This document shows, one piece after another, positions 1 to 13,704 of a stretch of DNA of 46,423 bases (position 1 is the stretch's first letter; each line of letters begins with the position of its first letter). The position numbers and the translations under genes were made by a program. Location of the stretch: NCBI GenBank assembly GCA_030248065.1, contig JASAMV010008372.1, positions 1 to 46,423 of the forward strand, given 5' to 3'. The stretch is from Rhynchonema sp. JSB1_4. Taxonomy: Eukaryota > Nematoda > Chromadorea > Monhysterida > Xyalidae. Below the pieces are notes generated by a model that was given only the letters and a program-made list of their open reading frames with translations, had not been told where the DNA came from and made no database searches.

Positions 1-2575
1 AGTATTAGTGCCATTTAGCGTTTTGATAGGCACGTGTGTTGCATATGTACATATGTATGTACACTGTATCAGGCTTATGCATAAGAGGTCCATATTATAG
101 TGCGGCGTACGCAAGCATTGGATAAGTGATCCCATTTTGCTTTTCTAAACAAACAGACTTTACTATCACATGCTGACACTTTCGTGCTTCTGCCGATCGC
201 GAACGCCCACACTATAACAATTTTAAAGTAACGCTTTTTGACCGGTGCATCGTTTTCGTCAATTTACCAAAGTTTGCCTTTTACCTGTGCATTGCGCCAC
301 CGCCAGCGTTGCTTGGTGCGCAGTGAGCGCATGTACCGATATACCATGCCTTACATCCCAGAGGTTTAGTCGAAAATTTTCTGAATAACAACGATGTATG
401 TGGCTCCTGACGTATGTAGGTACATAGTATGCATACAGAACGTTACGTATTTTATATTTCGTACCTAGTACATTCCATTCACGAGAAACCTTTTTTAATC
501 GCCCAATTCCTAAACATGCGTATGCGTGTGAGTGGAAACCTACGCCTGCTGTGGTTCCCATGGCTTTTATATCTCATCAAACGACACGTTTTTTACGAGT
601 TTAGAAACATTTCCGTCGCGACCCGTGGCCCCAGACACTTCTCGAAGCGGAAATTTGAATTTATAGTAACCGAGACCAGTCAAGCTTTCGGAGACGAGCC
701 CACCCACCTCTGTACACAACACACGCCAGATTACCAGCAAGACCAGAAAGGTGCTGGAACCAAACGGTCGGACTGACAGAAATCTGATGTCCAGTTTTAA
801 TTCTGACGCTCCAAACCAGGTTTTTGCGACGCCTAAAAACGTTCATACACAGGTCAATTGTGCCCTTTCGCTGTGTGGTTCTGGTTAGTGCGCACCTTTG
901 GCAGTCAGAAAGCTGTGGGTGCATGTGAATTCAAAACGGGTATAGATTACAACTATGAATGTATGTATGCCTAATCGACGCAAGGCCAAACAGGATACTG
1001 TACGTTATACATTGATTCATTATCCCTATCTTGTCGACGAAAAAAAAGAATGCATCGCTTTGCTCCACGTCATCGTTTCAAAGCTATAGTTTAAAAAATG
1101 TTCCAAAACCTTGGTTTATTGACGTATTTATTGTAAAATCACCACTCTCTGTGGAAGGATGCCGGACAGCTGAAGCCTGAACGTGCCTTAACCTTGCGAC
1201 CTCATTTCCTTGCCGAGCAAGGCAACAATAAAATGGCAAGACTTGACCGTTTTATGTTTTCCGCTCCAACAACCCCATTTGCAGACACTTTTACAATTTG
1301 GAACTGCTGCATACCTGCCATCTTTCGGTAACGTCAGCGCATTGTAACGGTCGGTAATGCGACAGTGGAAACGTACAAACGTACATCAAAATCAAAACAC
1401 CTTTCAGTCTTTTTAGAGCCAGGTTCCCATTTTGCTGTGTATCTGTAGTTATGTATACGTACCTGGGTATACATTCAAGCTGAGCCCGGACTTGGCGTTT
1501 GGCGAGAACAGGTGTTCTATCAAATCATACTTCCAAAGTGAAAATGCAGCAGCAGAAGTTACCAGTATCTTCTTCCAGTCTTGTTGGTGTCGTTGATGAT
1601 GCTGAGCATGTGCTATGGTTCTCTTTCCATATAAATGTGCGCTTTGACACTTGATCATGCCTGTGCATGCTTTGCTTTCCATTTTTTACTAGTTCTATTT
1701 TGGCATATATTTTTTGTGCTTTTTTTAATTCGTTGGGACCGATAAACGGTACCATGAGTCATTATTTCCTGATGGCTTCAAATAAGGGAATAAAATCAAG
1801 ACCCGAAGTTCTTCCGATCCGATCTGGAAATGAGTAAGAGCGTGTTTCGAATGTGCGTATGTTCAAATTTTATTTACCACCTTTAAGGCAGTATGAGCAG
1901 AAACAGCATAGGTATATGTACAGTATATCATTGCTTTGCTGCTTTGTCAGGAAGCCAAGGTTTCATTCGAGGAAGATTCCGAGTATTCTGCAAACATAAT
2001 ACCAATTTCGACCAAGGGCTGGCAGTATTGAAGTCCAATATTGCTTACGAGTGCACGATCAAACTTTTAGGGTTGTTGTTATCCCCCTTGCTCAACCGCA
2101 CCATAATTGATCACGTACACGTATGAACGCAAAGTGGTCACGTTTTGCTGTAGTTTTATCTGCTTTTAACGTTTACCATTACCACTTTGTTTGCACATCT
2201 ACTGGTTTCCGTAAGTATAGCTATCCTAACCACAAATAAGAGCCCATACAAGATTGGTTTTATGCATGTCTTCCTGACAGGGAGGCTTGACGGTGTCCCA
2301 AGTCCCTAAGATAACCGCTTGCTTAGCTTGACCACAAATATTTTGTTAAACCGTGTGGGCGGCGTTTTGCGCAGTGGTCCAAGCTAATGTACCTAATGAT
2401 AATGCTGCTGATGCCAAAAGGAGTTCCAGCCAACTATGAGACGCTTCGGCGGCCATGGGACATTCTTCAGAGGAAAGCTTGACAGGTGCTTCCTGTGACT
2501 CCATGATACTGAGTGGTGCCCACCTGGGAGCATGTGACACACCAGCTTATTCGGAGTTGTTTATGAGCTAACAGA
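1..2575. other. gene-poor flank, no gene recognised
   Basis: I see no exon with recognisable protein similarity here on either strand. Open frames are short (at most about 115 codons) and look like chance. The stretch contains several copies of a short palindromic motif built on TACATATGTA (for example near 45-62). The same motif recurs across the window in non-coding DNA. Nothing else can be supported. Confidence 0.5.
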
Positions 2576-2602
2576 GTTACCGGTGCATGCGAATATTTTT
2601 CG

Positions 2603-2790
2603 GAGCAGCCTTTTCAATGATATGGGTGTGTCTGACGCGTGAGGCGCGCGATTTTTTTGGACTTTTCAAGTGTATTAGAGTGAAAATCCTGCGATTTAGG
2701 GGCCCTTTCCTTCTGTTCTCTGAAATGGTGGCCCCCTTCAGGGGCCACTTTGACCACTGGGCTCCTGTGGCCACCCTGGATCCGCTAGTG
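2603..2790 (-). mobile_element. truncated hAT-like MITE, related to the 8615-9030 copy
   Basis: The right end, CTGGATCCGCTAGTG (2776-2790), matches the CTGGATCCGCCACTG end of the element at 8615-9030. The interior shares the GGGGCCAC blocks, the 'cctaaatcgcaggattt' block and the 'acttttcaagtgtatt' block with that copy, in reverse orientation. The other half is missing, so this is a one-ended fragment. Assignment to hAT rests only on the CAGTGGCGGATCC-type tip. Confidence 0.6.
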
Positions 2791-5700
2791 ACATACGGAC
2801 ACGGATGCATCCTTGCGTGTACTGTACATACATATGTAGATGATCACTCCGGTCACTATTGTTTGTGACATTCTTGTTAGGTCAGGCAAGGATATGAGTT
2901 TCCTGACTGACCTCGATGCCCGATACACCACGCGATGGACCCTTTTTGGCCTCTGACTTATTGGTCTACATAATGTATGCCTTGGACAACAAAATTTGTC
3001 TGTGGAGTTACAGTCCGCGCGAGCAAAGTTGATTATACGAGATTTGGTCTGCTACGCGCTGAGATTATCGTAATACAAGTGGGCTGGTTGTGTGTCTTTT
3101 GCCTTTGAGGACACTTCTTTAGCGATCAGTTTAGCTTGGACGTGTTGATAATGGTGTACTGTCAAGGACTTCATGCTGACTCAGTTGACCTAAGCTTGAC
3201 AAAAAGTACCAACCAAGTGTGTACGATAACTGCACTGTAGGTTCTTTCTTTGACAAAGGTTACGGCATTACATACATACAGTACAACAGTAGAATTGTCT
3301 TGCCAGACCGTTAATATTCTTCGACACCATTCAGGCACAAAACCTCTAATGCTTGGGATGACATCACAGCGATGCAGTATGCCTTAGTCTGTCATGTGAG
3401 GCTGGTTTCGGTTTGACTGAAATTACCGTTCTGGTCTGGGTGCGACAGAGCTGTTTGGCCTGATGAATCTAGCTTCTTATGATCAATAACGCTTCGTTCC
3501 TGTTTGTGTTTTCCGCCCAGTCAAGTTTGTGAAATATGTAAGATCAATGGTTTGCTGAATGAAAAGTCAAAAACTGCTGGCAAAAACAACACAGTGACGA
3601 TTATCATTGCGGTTAGTCAACAAAAACCAGTGGTAACCATGCCCGAAATGATACTACATCTTCTGCACGGTGACAACCATTCACGTCGTTGAATTTAGTT
3701 TGTTCGACGACTCTTATTGTGCAACATATGCCAGGTAAAATGTTGCGCTGTCGAAGTTATGATTCCACAGAGTACAACAATAACACAGATGTGTGTACAT
3801 AGGCAATGACAATGCTGGAAAGGCTGTAGAGCTCCCTGGGCCGTTGTGCACCTGGTCATCGCCAGGAGATGATCCCAAAGAGCCTTGAGCCTTAACCTAA
3901 AGAATGGCCCACTTCGGTACTGTGTTCCAACCATCCAAACCTTTTTACGGAAGCGTGCAATCTTGTGCGCAACATTCCCTGGTATACATATTCCAGTTCC
4001 AGTTGACCAAAAGTTAGCGATGAGTGTTTTTGCGTTGGACAAACCCTCACACGTCACGTTACCTCTCAGCACATTGTGGTGCGCGTGTGGTTGATTTATG
4101 GCTACAGATGACACAAACTTGTAATCAGTTGGACTAGATAGAATGTGGTTATGTCTTCTCCAGCAATATTTTGGGTTTGTTGGTCAATTCAAAAAATATT
4201 TAGTTCAAACCTTGTTTCAGTAAATAAATTGTCAATTTTCTGTGCTATCTACTACTGTATCTACTATTCATAGTAAGGCAGCATGCAGAAGTGTGTTTGC
4301 ATAAAGTCACTGCGAAACCAACACCACTACCACAAAGTGCCACTGTACTTTATACTGTATTTCCATATAATGTACATATGTAGTAGTGGTTGCCTTGTTT
4401 TGTTCCAAGGTGCGAGACCAACGATTTACGCTAGAGCTATTCAAATAGAAGACCTTTTATAAAAGCTGATGCAGGTGTCGGTGACAGTATCGGATTATTA
4501 TGTACTGAAAAGTACACTTGGGTGCCCTGTCTTTATTTGATAAAGGTAGTGTATGCACATGTCACTGTTTTAGCACCAGGAACTATTCCATGAATTGAGT
4601 CATGGAAAAGCATAAAACCCAACTTGGGCCTGAACCCCAAAAGTTTCGGGCGCGTTTTTTGCAGACCCGCATGTCTTGATTAGCAGGATGTGACACCAAA
4701 GGACATGCTGCTGTCAGAAAAGCTTCCTCCTTGTATGGGTTGCCCCTTTTGTGAAATTTGCATATTTGGCGTGCAAATGCAGTCGTTTTTTCTTGGTTGA
4801 GCGCATTATTTAACTCGCTTATGCTGTGACACAACCGGAACTTGTATGTTTTTGCCACGTATAAATCATATTATGTGCTTACGGGGCTGGGTATTACGGC
4901 AGTTAGAGACTGATGGTCTCGGGGACACCGTGTTTCAATTGTAATACACAGACTTTGTACGGCCCAAGAGAACGGGGTGGTAGAAGCTGAGGAGTATGAA
5001 ACCCACCGCACACCCAAAGTTTCCACAAAGCCACGAATCACATTACACCCCTCGTGAATAAACTCCAACTAAAGGGGGAACTACAGTCGGGCTGGCGACC
5101 ACTACCAGCGAACGGCGCGTGTTTGCACATACGGGTGTGAAACAGTCGAAACCTGTTTATCCACAACAATCCCATTCTCAAACGTTCAGTGCGCACGTGA
5201 GGACTTAAGCGTCGCGCTCAAAAAATGGTCGTTGTGCCTAAATATTACACAGTTGAAACCTTTGAACTTTCTTTGGCATTCAATACAATTTTGAATTACG
5301 CTGACTGGCTGAGGTTTCACGGATGGGTGTATTACATGAAAATATTTTAATCCCAAGTCAAACCCACCCCGACCCGGATGCCAGCAAAGTGTGTACACGC
5401 CCACTTTTCGATATGTCTTATGCACATGGAAGTTATTTGGATTTTTTTCTTAAATCTCAAATCCAAGCAAAACCTGAGGAAACGCACGCTTATCGTTACC
5501 TGCGCTGAAACATCGCTGATCGTATATGACTAGAGGTTTTTGGGCTGGTTGTTATACTGCCGGACAAAGACTGTACAAGAGTACACAATACATTGTCAAA
5601 TGTCATGGCTTAATGTTTTTTGACTGAGCATGCGCATAGCCTCTTTCTGACTTGTCTTTCGCTGGTGTTTTCTCAAGTCATCTTTATGTTTTAAGTTTTT

Positions 5701-8614
5701 ATTTTCTATGGTTGAACAAACAACATTTTGGGAGTCGTGCTTCTAACAAAAAGTGGAATGCGTGTCAGCGAATTGCGCAACAGCTCGCATGTCGTGTGCT
5801 GCATCTATATGTAGCTCATTTTTGGTGAAATTATCGAATGTTTTTCGATTTGCACGGCATCTTGTGGCTGCGGGCGCTGGTGCTTGCAAGGTAGCCTAAA
5901 TATGATAAAGTCTTGAACTCACATGTGTGTGAAGTCAACAAGGTCGTCTTTTTCGGAGTGACTTTCTTTGAAAATTCTCTGTGTTTTTTCGTCTGGACAG
6001 TCACAATGTGGCACCACAGAGTCTGGTGAAGCTACATAATACATACAAAGAGGTGATATACGGTGGTCGTTCTACGACAAGGGCACCTATAGGTTTCGGG
6101 TCAGCTAGTAGAGTACTCGAGACTTGTTGGCCACACCTGGTTCAACCACCAAGTGTGGTGATGTCTAAAGTCTCCACGTCGCACGTGCGGTGGCTTTGAC
6201 ATCACCAAAAGCACCTGATTTATACAATATCCTGCGGTCACACGTATTATATGTAAAAGTCCTCCAGCAAGCAGCCCAAGTGCCAAACTGGGAATCAAAT
6301 ATTCAGCCTCGTGCACTGATTCCTGCATTCATGCCTGCCACCTGACAACACGGCACGTTATTACTTCTATTCATTGGTCTCAATCCCACTGCAGGCATGC
6401 AGACAAAGTGCCTGTCGATGGGCGAGAGAATAAAAGTGTCCTTTTTCTGATTAGATTAACCTTCTTTTTGGGAAAAGCTGTCCGACTTGTCCGCCCCTGC
6501 GGTGCAGAAGTTATGGCTATGAGATAACATGTTCATCCGTGTTTATTGACTGCCTACTTGTGGCCGCAAAGCATTTGTCGCCGAAGAATAAGAAGTCATA
6601 ACACAAATTCTTTTGTTTGTTTCAGACCAGTACATGCAGGAGGAAAATCGAGCTGCAATGACACAACATGAAATTATTGGACACCGACATCGAATGCCAA
6701 AATGGTGTCCGAATTTAAAAGTGAATTTTAACGATAATTCTCGTTATTTCGGTGGTCTGATGTGGCGCAATGTGAAGTAAAGTGAGTGCGGGCTGGACTC
6801 TGGATGTGCAAACAAATTTTGTTTTCGCGATCGTTTCTTTGGTTCTTTGTCGTTTTTTGTGTTGACTGTTTAACTTTTATTGAGCAGTTTATTGATTTGG
6901 TTCATAGTGGTTCAATCTTGCACGATCATTGCTGACAGGTGTTTGCATCAATACTTATGCGGGTAGTCTACACCTGCGCATGTTTTTGAAGCTTTCTATT
7001 CTCCTCAGACGTGCGTTCGCACTACAACCGCATGTACCTATTTTCAAAATGTACTGTCATTTCTGTTTCATACAATAATGTGCTGCGCTTGATTTTCTCC
7101 GCCGGCTGTTAATTTCAGTTTGCAAAGCGCATTATTTTATACGCTGTTGATTGTTGCGTTCGTCCAATATCCTGTTTTCATAAAAAAAACCGCAAGCTCA
7201 TGCAGCAAATATGTATGTAGGTCCCATTTGCAACAAGCCAGGAATCAGATGGGATGACGCACTGGAAGCACAGGCCCTATGTTTGGCAGAAAAACGAATG
7301 TTTGGACACAAATTTATGAGCACCGAAATAAATGACATGCCGATAACTTTCGCAGGTGCGTGACATTTGGAGCACTGGTGCTGAAACATCTCTCATTTGA
7401 TTGTAGAGAGCGCGCATTGATTGTGATTAACAGCTGGTAGCCTGATGTTTCAAAAATTGCGCCGCACAAACTTTGTGCCAAATGTTTCATCCAGCTTTTC
7501 TGCGCGGCATCAACACATGGTATTGAACGCAAGCACAGCTCCCAAACACTGGAATCAAATAAAAAACTGGCGTATATGGTGTCAGTTTGGACTCTAAATG
7601 AACATAACGTGGCGCAGTTGACGATGTCATAAAACCAGCTTTGCGCAGATATTGAAAAATGTTAATGACCGTAAACTGGCTGGAACCGCTAACACGATAA
7701 ATACAAGCTGGATGACGCCAAACACTGAGCGCATCGACAGGTGTCACTAAACATGGCACAAGGCAATCAGTTGAAGGAATATTCAGATTTGGGTCAAACT
7801 TTGATTTTTGATTCTTTATTGCGATTCATTGTTCTTTTGCATTAAATCAATGGCTTGGTTTTTGTTTCCCGACTAGCTAGATGTTAAAGTCCATTCTGAA
7901 ATCGATTTCGAACCCGGGGCCCAGAAAGGATGTTCATAGAACACTGCAGCAGGTAAATTGATACAAAAGCTTATGTTATGTAGCCTCCCCAGTGGATGAG
8001 TGATCTTCTGCCGCAGGCTTGACCGATTTATAACCGTGAAGTTTTGTCCGTTTTTGTGCTCCGAGCTGTTTATCATCATACATGTGCAATTCATGAGTTA
8101 TGTTCATGTATTGCTAGTCAGGTATACGAGATCTGTCGTTATGCATCATTGCTCTCTGTTGCGACACCCGAAAAGTGCAACTCATTTTGGCAGCAACAGG
8201 CATCAGGACCCGCATTTGATTGGACCGTTTGATGGCAGCAAAACTTTGTCTGTGCTTCGAATGCAGTATGTTGTAATGTACGTATGTGCAGTACATGTAT
8301 GAATGTATGCATCCACTTGTTCTGGTATTACAACCCAAATTCTAATTGACAACTCAGCAGATTAAAATTTTGGAATTCGGGTTCCCGGGGTTGTATTGCC
8401 ATGCTTGCCAAAGTACAAAAAGGTCAGTGCTTTTTGGTTTTGGGGTCTAACAATAGGTTGGGTACGTACGATATTTTTTACAGCAGTCTAAATGTCACTA
8501 AGCAAGGTTACCGCAAAGAGTCTGCCACGTAGCTTAAGGGCATAAGGAGCAAGGATTTGAAGGCCGCCGATCTACATAGCTTACTGGCATGGACCTAGGA
8601 AGGCACATGTACAC
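2791..8614. other. long stretch without recognisable genes
   Basis: No ORF or exon chain here gives a protein I recognise. Open frames reach about 139 codons (3695-4114 on the minus strand) but show no domain, signal peptide or splice-phase logic. I also see no clear tRNA or repeat array. It may hold regulatory or intronic DNA of genes outside the window. Confidence 0.45.
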
Positions 8615-9030
8615 CAAGAGCGGATCCAGGGGGCCACAGATACCATTCCCCCTTTCCGTGGCATTCTTTTGGTCCATTTTGGCCTCTGAAAGGGGGCCAC
8701 CGTTTCGGATGGTTTAAGGAAAAAGGACCCCTAAATCGCAGGATTTCCATTCTTACATGTATATATACACTTCAAGAGTCCAAAAACCGCGAGCTTCGTG
8801 TGTCAGATACACCCATTTTCAACGAAATTTGGCTTTCACGCGCGGAAGTGCCAAAAAGTTTCGGGCGCTTCCCGCGCACTATCACGTTTTCTATAATATT
8901 TGGTGAAAAAAGCACGAAATTCTAAACAAGCGCGGGATAAAATGACTTCAAAAATGGAACAAGCACTAGATGTGCAATAATGACTTTTTGGATTGGCCCC
9001 TCCCCTGGCCAAAAGCTGGATCCGCCACTG
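8615..9030. mobile_element. hAT-like MITE with CAGTGGCGGATCCAG-type ends
   Basis: The right tip reads CTGGATCCGCCACTG (9016-9030). The left tip is the degraded inverse, CAAGAGCGGATCCAG (8615-8629). The flanking octamers, ATGTACAC (8607-8614) and ACGTACAT (9031-9038), match at 6 of 8 positions by transitions only, as expected of an aged 8-bp hAT target duplication. There is no transposase frame, so the element is non-autonomous. A truncated relative lies at 2603-2790. Confidence 0.65.
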
Positions 9031-10262
9031 ACGTACATGCACATATTTCTGAACAAAATCTCTTGAACTCTGTCAGCTCATTGGTAGATGGTGAAGGCAC
9101 ATACCCATAGGTATTGTAGGTGTTGAAAAGCATCCGCCCAACCGTATACCTTGACTCGTTGCAAGTTTTTGCCAACAACACTTTAAGAGCTTTTAAGCCG
9201 ACACTTCATTGTTAACCTATAGGTTAAGCTCATGGTCCTGATATTCAACATCTATGGCAATCGCTTAATGCTGTTCGCCTGCAGTTCTGACCGCCCCAAA
9301 GATCATGGGCTCCACGGTTTAAGCTCCAAGCAAAACCTTCCAGGCTTTAGGTTTTGACTTTGGCTTTATCGCGATTCTTAAACCAGCAAATACATAGCGT
9401 ATAGGATATTCATTCGACCAAATTCAGCGACAAAACGATACTACAAACTCCATTTAATGAAATAAATAAAGCAAGGGTACCCAACATGCCGCCGGGAAGG
9501 CCATGTTTCTTTTGTAACCAGCGCGCGTCAATCTTTTCACAAACCACAAGTTACTATTGTCAGTCAGTCAGACGGAGTGGGCGCACTACAATCAAATTCA
9601 AGTGCACATGTGAGCTGAGCACCAAGTTCACAAGTTCGCGACAGTGACTACTCCAATTCAACTTTCTTCCTAACCACTGCCTGCGACAACACCAGGCTTA
9701 TGCGCTGTTATGGATTCACTTGTTTTCTGACAAAACACAGTTAGCCGACGATGGCCCCCGAATCAAACCATATAACAATGCCTGTGGTCTTCGGTCGTTT
9801 GGTAGAGTGCAGTGGGCTTGGTTTTCCGTTCATGGCTTGTCACCATAACCTATGTATGTATGTGTACTAGTCGGCCTTTTGTCATGTCACTGCTATCACG
9901 TTTTTGTTGAAAGCTGCACGTCGTCAGCTCAACTGAAACATAAATTATTGGATTTACCAGTTGTACGCAAATTGCGGGAAAGTCAAGTCCTCAGATACAA
10001 ACCAAACATTGTGCATTAACTTAGAAGATGCCTGCGGCTCTGAGGAGATCTGTTTGCTTTAATCTTTTCTCCATTCAGAAGTTCACCTGAGACACAGTTG
10101 CAAAAACAACTATAGATGGAGACTTTCTGTTCGCATTGCCTGCTGTTGCTTTACTGCACGTACATATACCTTGACTCACCGCAGCGTTGCTTGTTCGAAA
10201 ATCAACTATCAAAAATCAACTCGTTCAATGCTGGGCGATAAAAATCGACACTGATCCTCATG
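9031..10262. other. intergenic, nothing recognised
   Basis: I find no coding exon, RNA gene or repeat structure that I can support in this stretch. Confidence 0.4.
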
Positions 10263-10480
10263 TACAGTTCCGGGTGCAATTCTAGGCTGTAATTCTAGGC
10301 TCAATTCTGAAAGTTGAAGTCGCGTGCACGCGCGTGCACGAAACTTTCCTAGTGCTAAACATAGGCAGCGCACGCGCAAAACGTGCGTGCACGCGAAGTT
10401 ACTTCGACTTTTGCCTATACTTTGCACTGTTTCGCACGCACTACTTCAACTTTCAGCCTAGAATTGCACCCGGTACTGTA
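10263..10480. mobile_element. TACAGT-type MITE, copy A
   Basis: The ends are inverted: the left is TACAGTTCCGGGTGCAATTC and the right is the complement, ending GCACCCGGTACTGTA. Inside the ends lie palindrome-rich blocks of GTGCACGCGCGTGCACG type. The TA ends and the CAGT tip resemble Tc1/mariner non-autonomous elements. Copy B at 13509-13704 shares both tips and interior. A divergent relative with the same tips is at 21498-22085. Confidence 0.75.
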
Positions 10481-10521
10481 GCTTCTTAGCCTTCGAAACC
10501 TACACCACCTCCCACTGTGAC

Positions 10522-10658
10522 TAGTGAGGGGCTCGCGCCTAAAAATTTTTTTCGTGCTTTCGCGCTTCGCGCCTGGCGCGAAGAGGGCGCAAGACCGATT
10601 TTGAATTTCGCGCTTGGGCGCGAAGGTACATAAAGTTCCAGGCGCGAGCCCATCACTA
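10522..10658. mobile_element. short hAT-like MITE with TAGTGA-GGGCTCGCGCCT ends
   Basis: The left end TAGTGAGGGGCTCGCGCCT is mirrored at the right by AGGCGCGAGCCCATCACTA, giving TIRs of about 19 bp with one mismatch. The interior is rich in CGCG and in GGCGCGAAG-type repeats. Flanks ACTGTGAC (left) and ATTGTGAG (right) agree at 6 of 8 bases, consistent with an old 8-bp target duplication. No coding capacity is visible. Confidence 0.65.
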
Positions 10659-13508
10659 ATTGTGAGCTTTTATGGAATCATTTCCTATACTCCCTGAAGC
10701 TGGACAACGTGTGCCGGAAAAGTTCTGGAAGTCGTCACTCAAAACTATAATCTTGTAATCTCGGGCCACTGGGGAACTTTTTTTAATTAATATTCTGTCT
10801 TACTATGGCGTCGGATAAAGTTTTTATTTCGTTTATTATTCGTTTCTTCCATAAGCTGCATGCGTGACTCAGCAATTCGTACCTCCATTGCCTGAAAGTT
10901 TGACGGGCTACAACCACCCACAAGTGCAAACTCGGGATTAAAATTCACATTGGTTCCAGCTCAGTGCCTCGTCAGTGTATGCCAACTTTTGACTAGTATT
11001 GTCAATTCAGTCACGTCATAACGCACCCTTCAACAGCATTATACATACATACGTCACATGTATAGTTCTTAATCAAGGCCAATATTCTCGCCGCCTCTAT
11101 ACTGTGGTAATCACCACTTTCCGCCACTTGCTATCGTCACAGCGCAAGATCCCTACTTTGATTCGCCGTTGATTCGTGTACCTACATATGTACATTATGT
11201 TAGTTCATCGGATGCGCAAAAGCTATCCGTTTTTTCGTATTCGTTAGCAGAAGTGCATATTGAGGAAGATCTACTGAAATTTATTTTAACCTGCTTAGTT
11301 TTCTCACGTTGTAATTCATGCGCACAGTGCCTATGTATTTTTCAACAGAATCTGTGACTGATTTGTCAACTTTGCGTTCTAAACATCCTGAAAATTCACA
11401 ATTTGCCACTAAAATGCCCGTCCCCAGCTGTTGTTCTAAATAATCCGCCGAGAACGACATGGTTGACGCACATTCCAGCTGCACAACATCCTCATCAAGA
11501 ACATTAAATAAAGGCCATATAGTGGAGGTCAAAGGGCATAACTGTGTGAGCCTAACAGCACTGCATAATCAGCAGCCAAATGGGACATCAAAGACAACAG
11601 TGGCAGAACGACATACATCGGCTGATGCCACAAACCAGCGCACAGTCGAAGGCAGATTAGCTGTTTTTCATCACACCCTCCTCGTCATCCAATGAACTTG
11701 CAGTCGACCTCTTGTGACAAGCATACCACAACCAATGCAATAAACACACAGCGACATCAGCAAATACAAGGATACGGTAAGTTTTCGCGCCTGAAGTCGC
11801 CTTGCGACATAAGGATAGGATAGTGTCCCATGTCGCTGCTTGGCTCCGTTTACACACTTTTGGCTTCTGCTCCTACCGTGCGTCATAATCTAAGGTTGTA
11901 ATGGTTCTGCTTGGAAGCTTTTGCTTGAAGGATTAATGTTCCATGCGTTCTCAGCATGTGCGAAATCCAGATTCAGTTTTTTTGCATGCACCATGCGCCG
12001 GTTTTTCATGATTTTTGCACCGCCTGCCCGTATATGTATAATTATATACATTATAGGTATCTTACCGTCCATCATTTTCCAACACATTGTTCTTTCGTCT
12101 GTTTCTGCTGATGCAAAAGGCTCATGGATGCTTATACATATGTATGTAGCTTGTGTGACGGCACTATGGAGCTCTGTCGGAATACTCCACACTGTCTCAT
12201 ACGACTGATGTAATTCCTAATCCCGGCTTCCCACGATGATCTACCGCTGTCTGGCCGCCTAATCTTGCTTCCAATTCCGCATAGCTGTGCGCTGGTCTGA
12301 CCACGCTGATGATGAACACAGTCCCCTGCCTGTGATGAGAAGCTTGTGAACTTTCTGACCGTCATTAACCCTCAGAATCGAACTTAATGCCAGGTTGTAG
12401 TTTGTTATCAGCAAACTGTCTACATAAGTCATGCATGACCATTGTGTTGCTACGCCCATACATAGCAATGTATTGCGTATTACCCCGTTGTACCTCTTCT
12501 GGATAAATTATTGTGAATTAAACTCATGCAGCTCGTTGCGACCACCACGCGTCCATAATGCTTGTTACTCATTTTGTACGTTCGAATGATCCTTTGACCA
12601 GGTTGACTGTGCCAACGGTATCTAGATAGTATGCCTGCCAGACCACGCGACCGCAACTCATTTTAAATCATCTTAATCCAAGTTTTTCATTATGAAATGT
12701 CGTTCCATATATTTTCTGTATTTTATGACCAAAAAAGTTACGACATCGTGGGTATGCTGTTTGTCTCGTCCCAGCCTGACTTGTCTGAGCTTCATGATAC
12801 CCCGATGACCAGATATACTCGTCGTCAGATATGCTGGTCATACAAAGAAATTCGTGCGAGTAAAAAACACTCGAGCGGCATTCGTAATAAATTAGGTTGT
12901 CGGCCGAGAGGGTTTTTTAACGAAAGCCATCAGCTGGCAGTCAGGAGCCCAAGAATAGTAACAAGTGAAGCTACTAGGTATGTATGTAGTTGACCAGTAT
13001 GTCGGTTGTACCAGGTGTCTGGAGTCAAAATACTTTTTGAGACAACTCTCATATTAGTTTTTTGCTAATTTGTTTTGTAGCGCATACAGTACATGTCTAC
13101 ACTGCACTGTTCATCGTTGCAGTTACGTATATTCAGAATATAAGGAGGACCGAAACCAAGTTTTCGAACCTTTGGGTACCGCACAGAGCACCACACATTA
13201 AAAAAAAGCAATTCCCTTCAGGATTCCATATGGAATACCCGAGTTTCTCGTTGAAAAAAAAAACAAGAGTTGCAAGTCAAAGAAAAGATGAGCAGTTGAG
13301 TTAGCGGTTGTTCAGAGTGTGTAATTGTTCGTGGTAATTGCAAACCTCTTTGGTAAAAGTGCTTGGCAATATGTACATACTTCCCAACAAGTGTATATGA
13401 AACGAACACTCTCACGTTGTAGAGTGACTTTGAAAACTCCTCATGTTCTTCTCCACAGCCAGTGGCAGTTCAAGCTTATAATACATGGCCTGTATGCAAA
13501 GAACAGCG
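10659..13508. other. intergenic, nothing recognised
   Basis: Only short overlapping open frames on both strands (at most about 100 codons) occur here, none with recognisable features. I see no tRNA, long repeat or promoter that I would defend. Confidence 0.4.
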
Positions 13509-13704
13509 TACAGTTCCGGGTGCAATTCTAGGCTGAAAGTTGAAGTCGCGTGCACGCGCGTGCACGCGACTTCCTAGTGCTAAAACATAGGGAGCGCACG
13601 CCAGCGCACGCGCAAAACTTCGACTTTTGCCTATACTTTGCACTGTTTCGCACGCGCGTGCACGCGACTTCAACTTTCTGCCTAGAATTGCACCCGGTAC
13701 TGTA
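13509..13704. mobile_element. TACAGT-type MITE, copy B
   Basis: It begins TACAGTTCCGGGTGCAATTC and ends GCACCCGGTACTGTA. The subterminal TGAAAGTTGAAGTCGCGTG blocks and the GCGCACGCGCAAAAC core are almost identical to copy A at 10263-10480, apart from small indels. It is non-autonomous and Tc1/mariner-like by its TA-CAGT tip. Confidence 0.78.
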
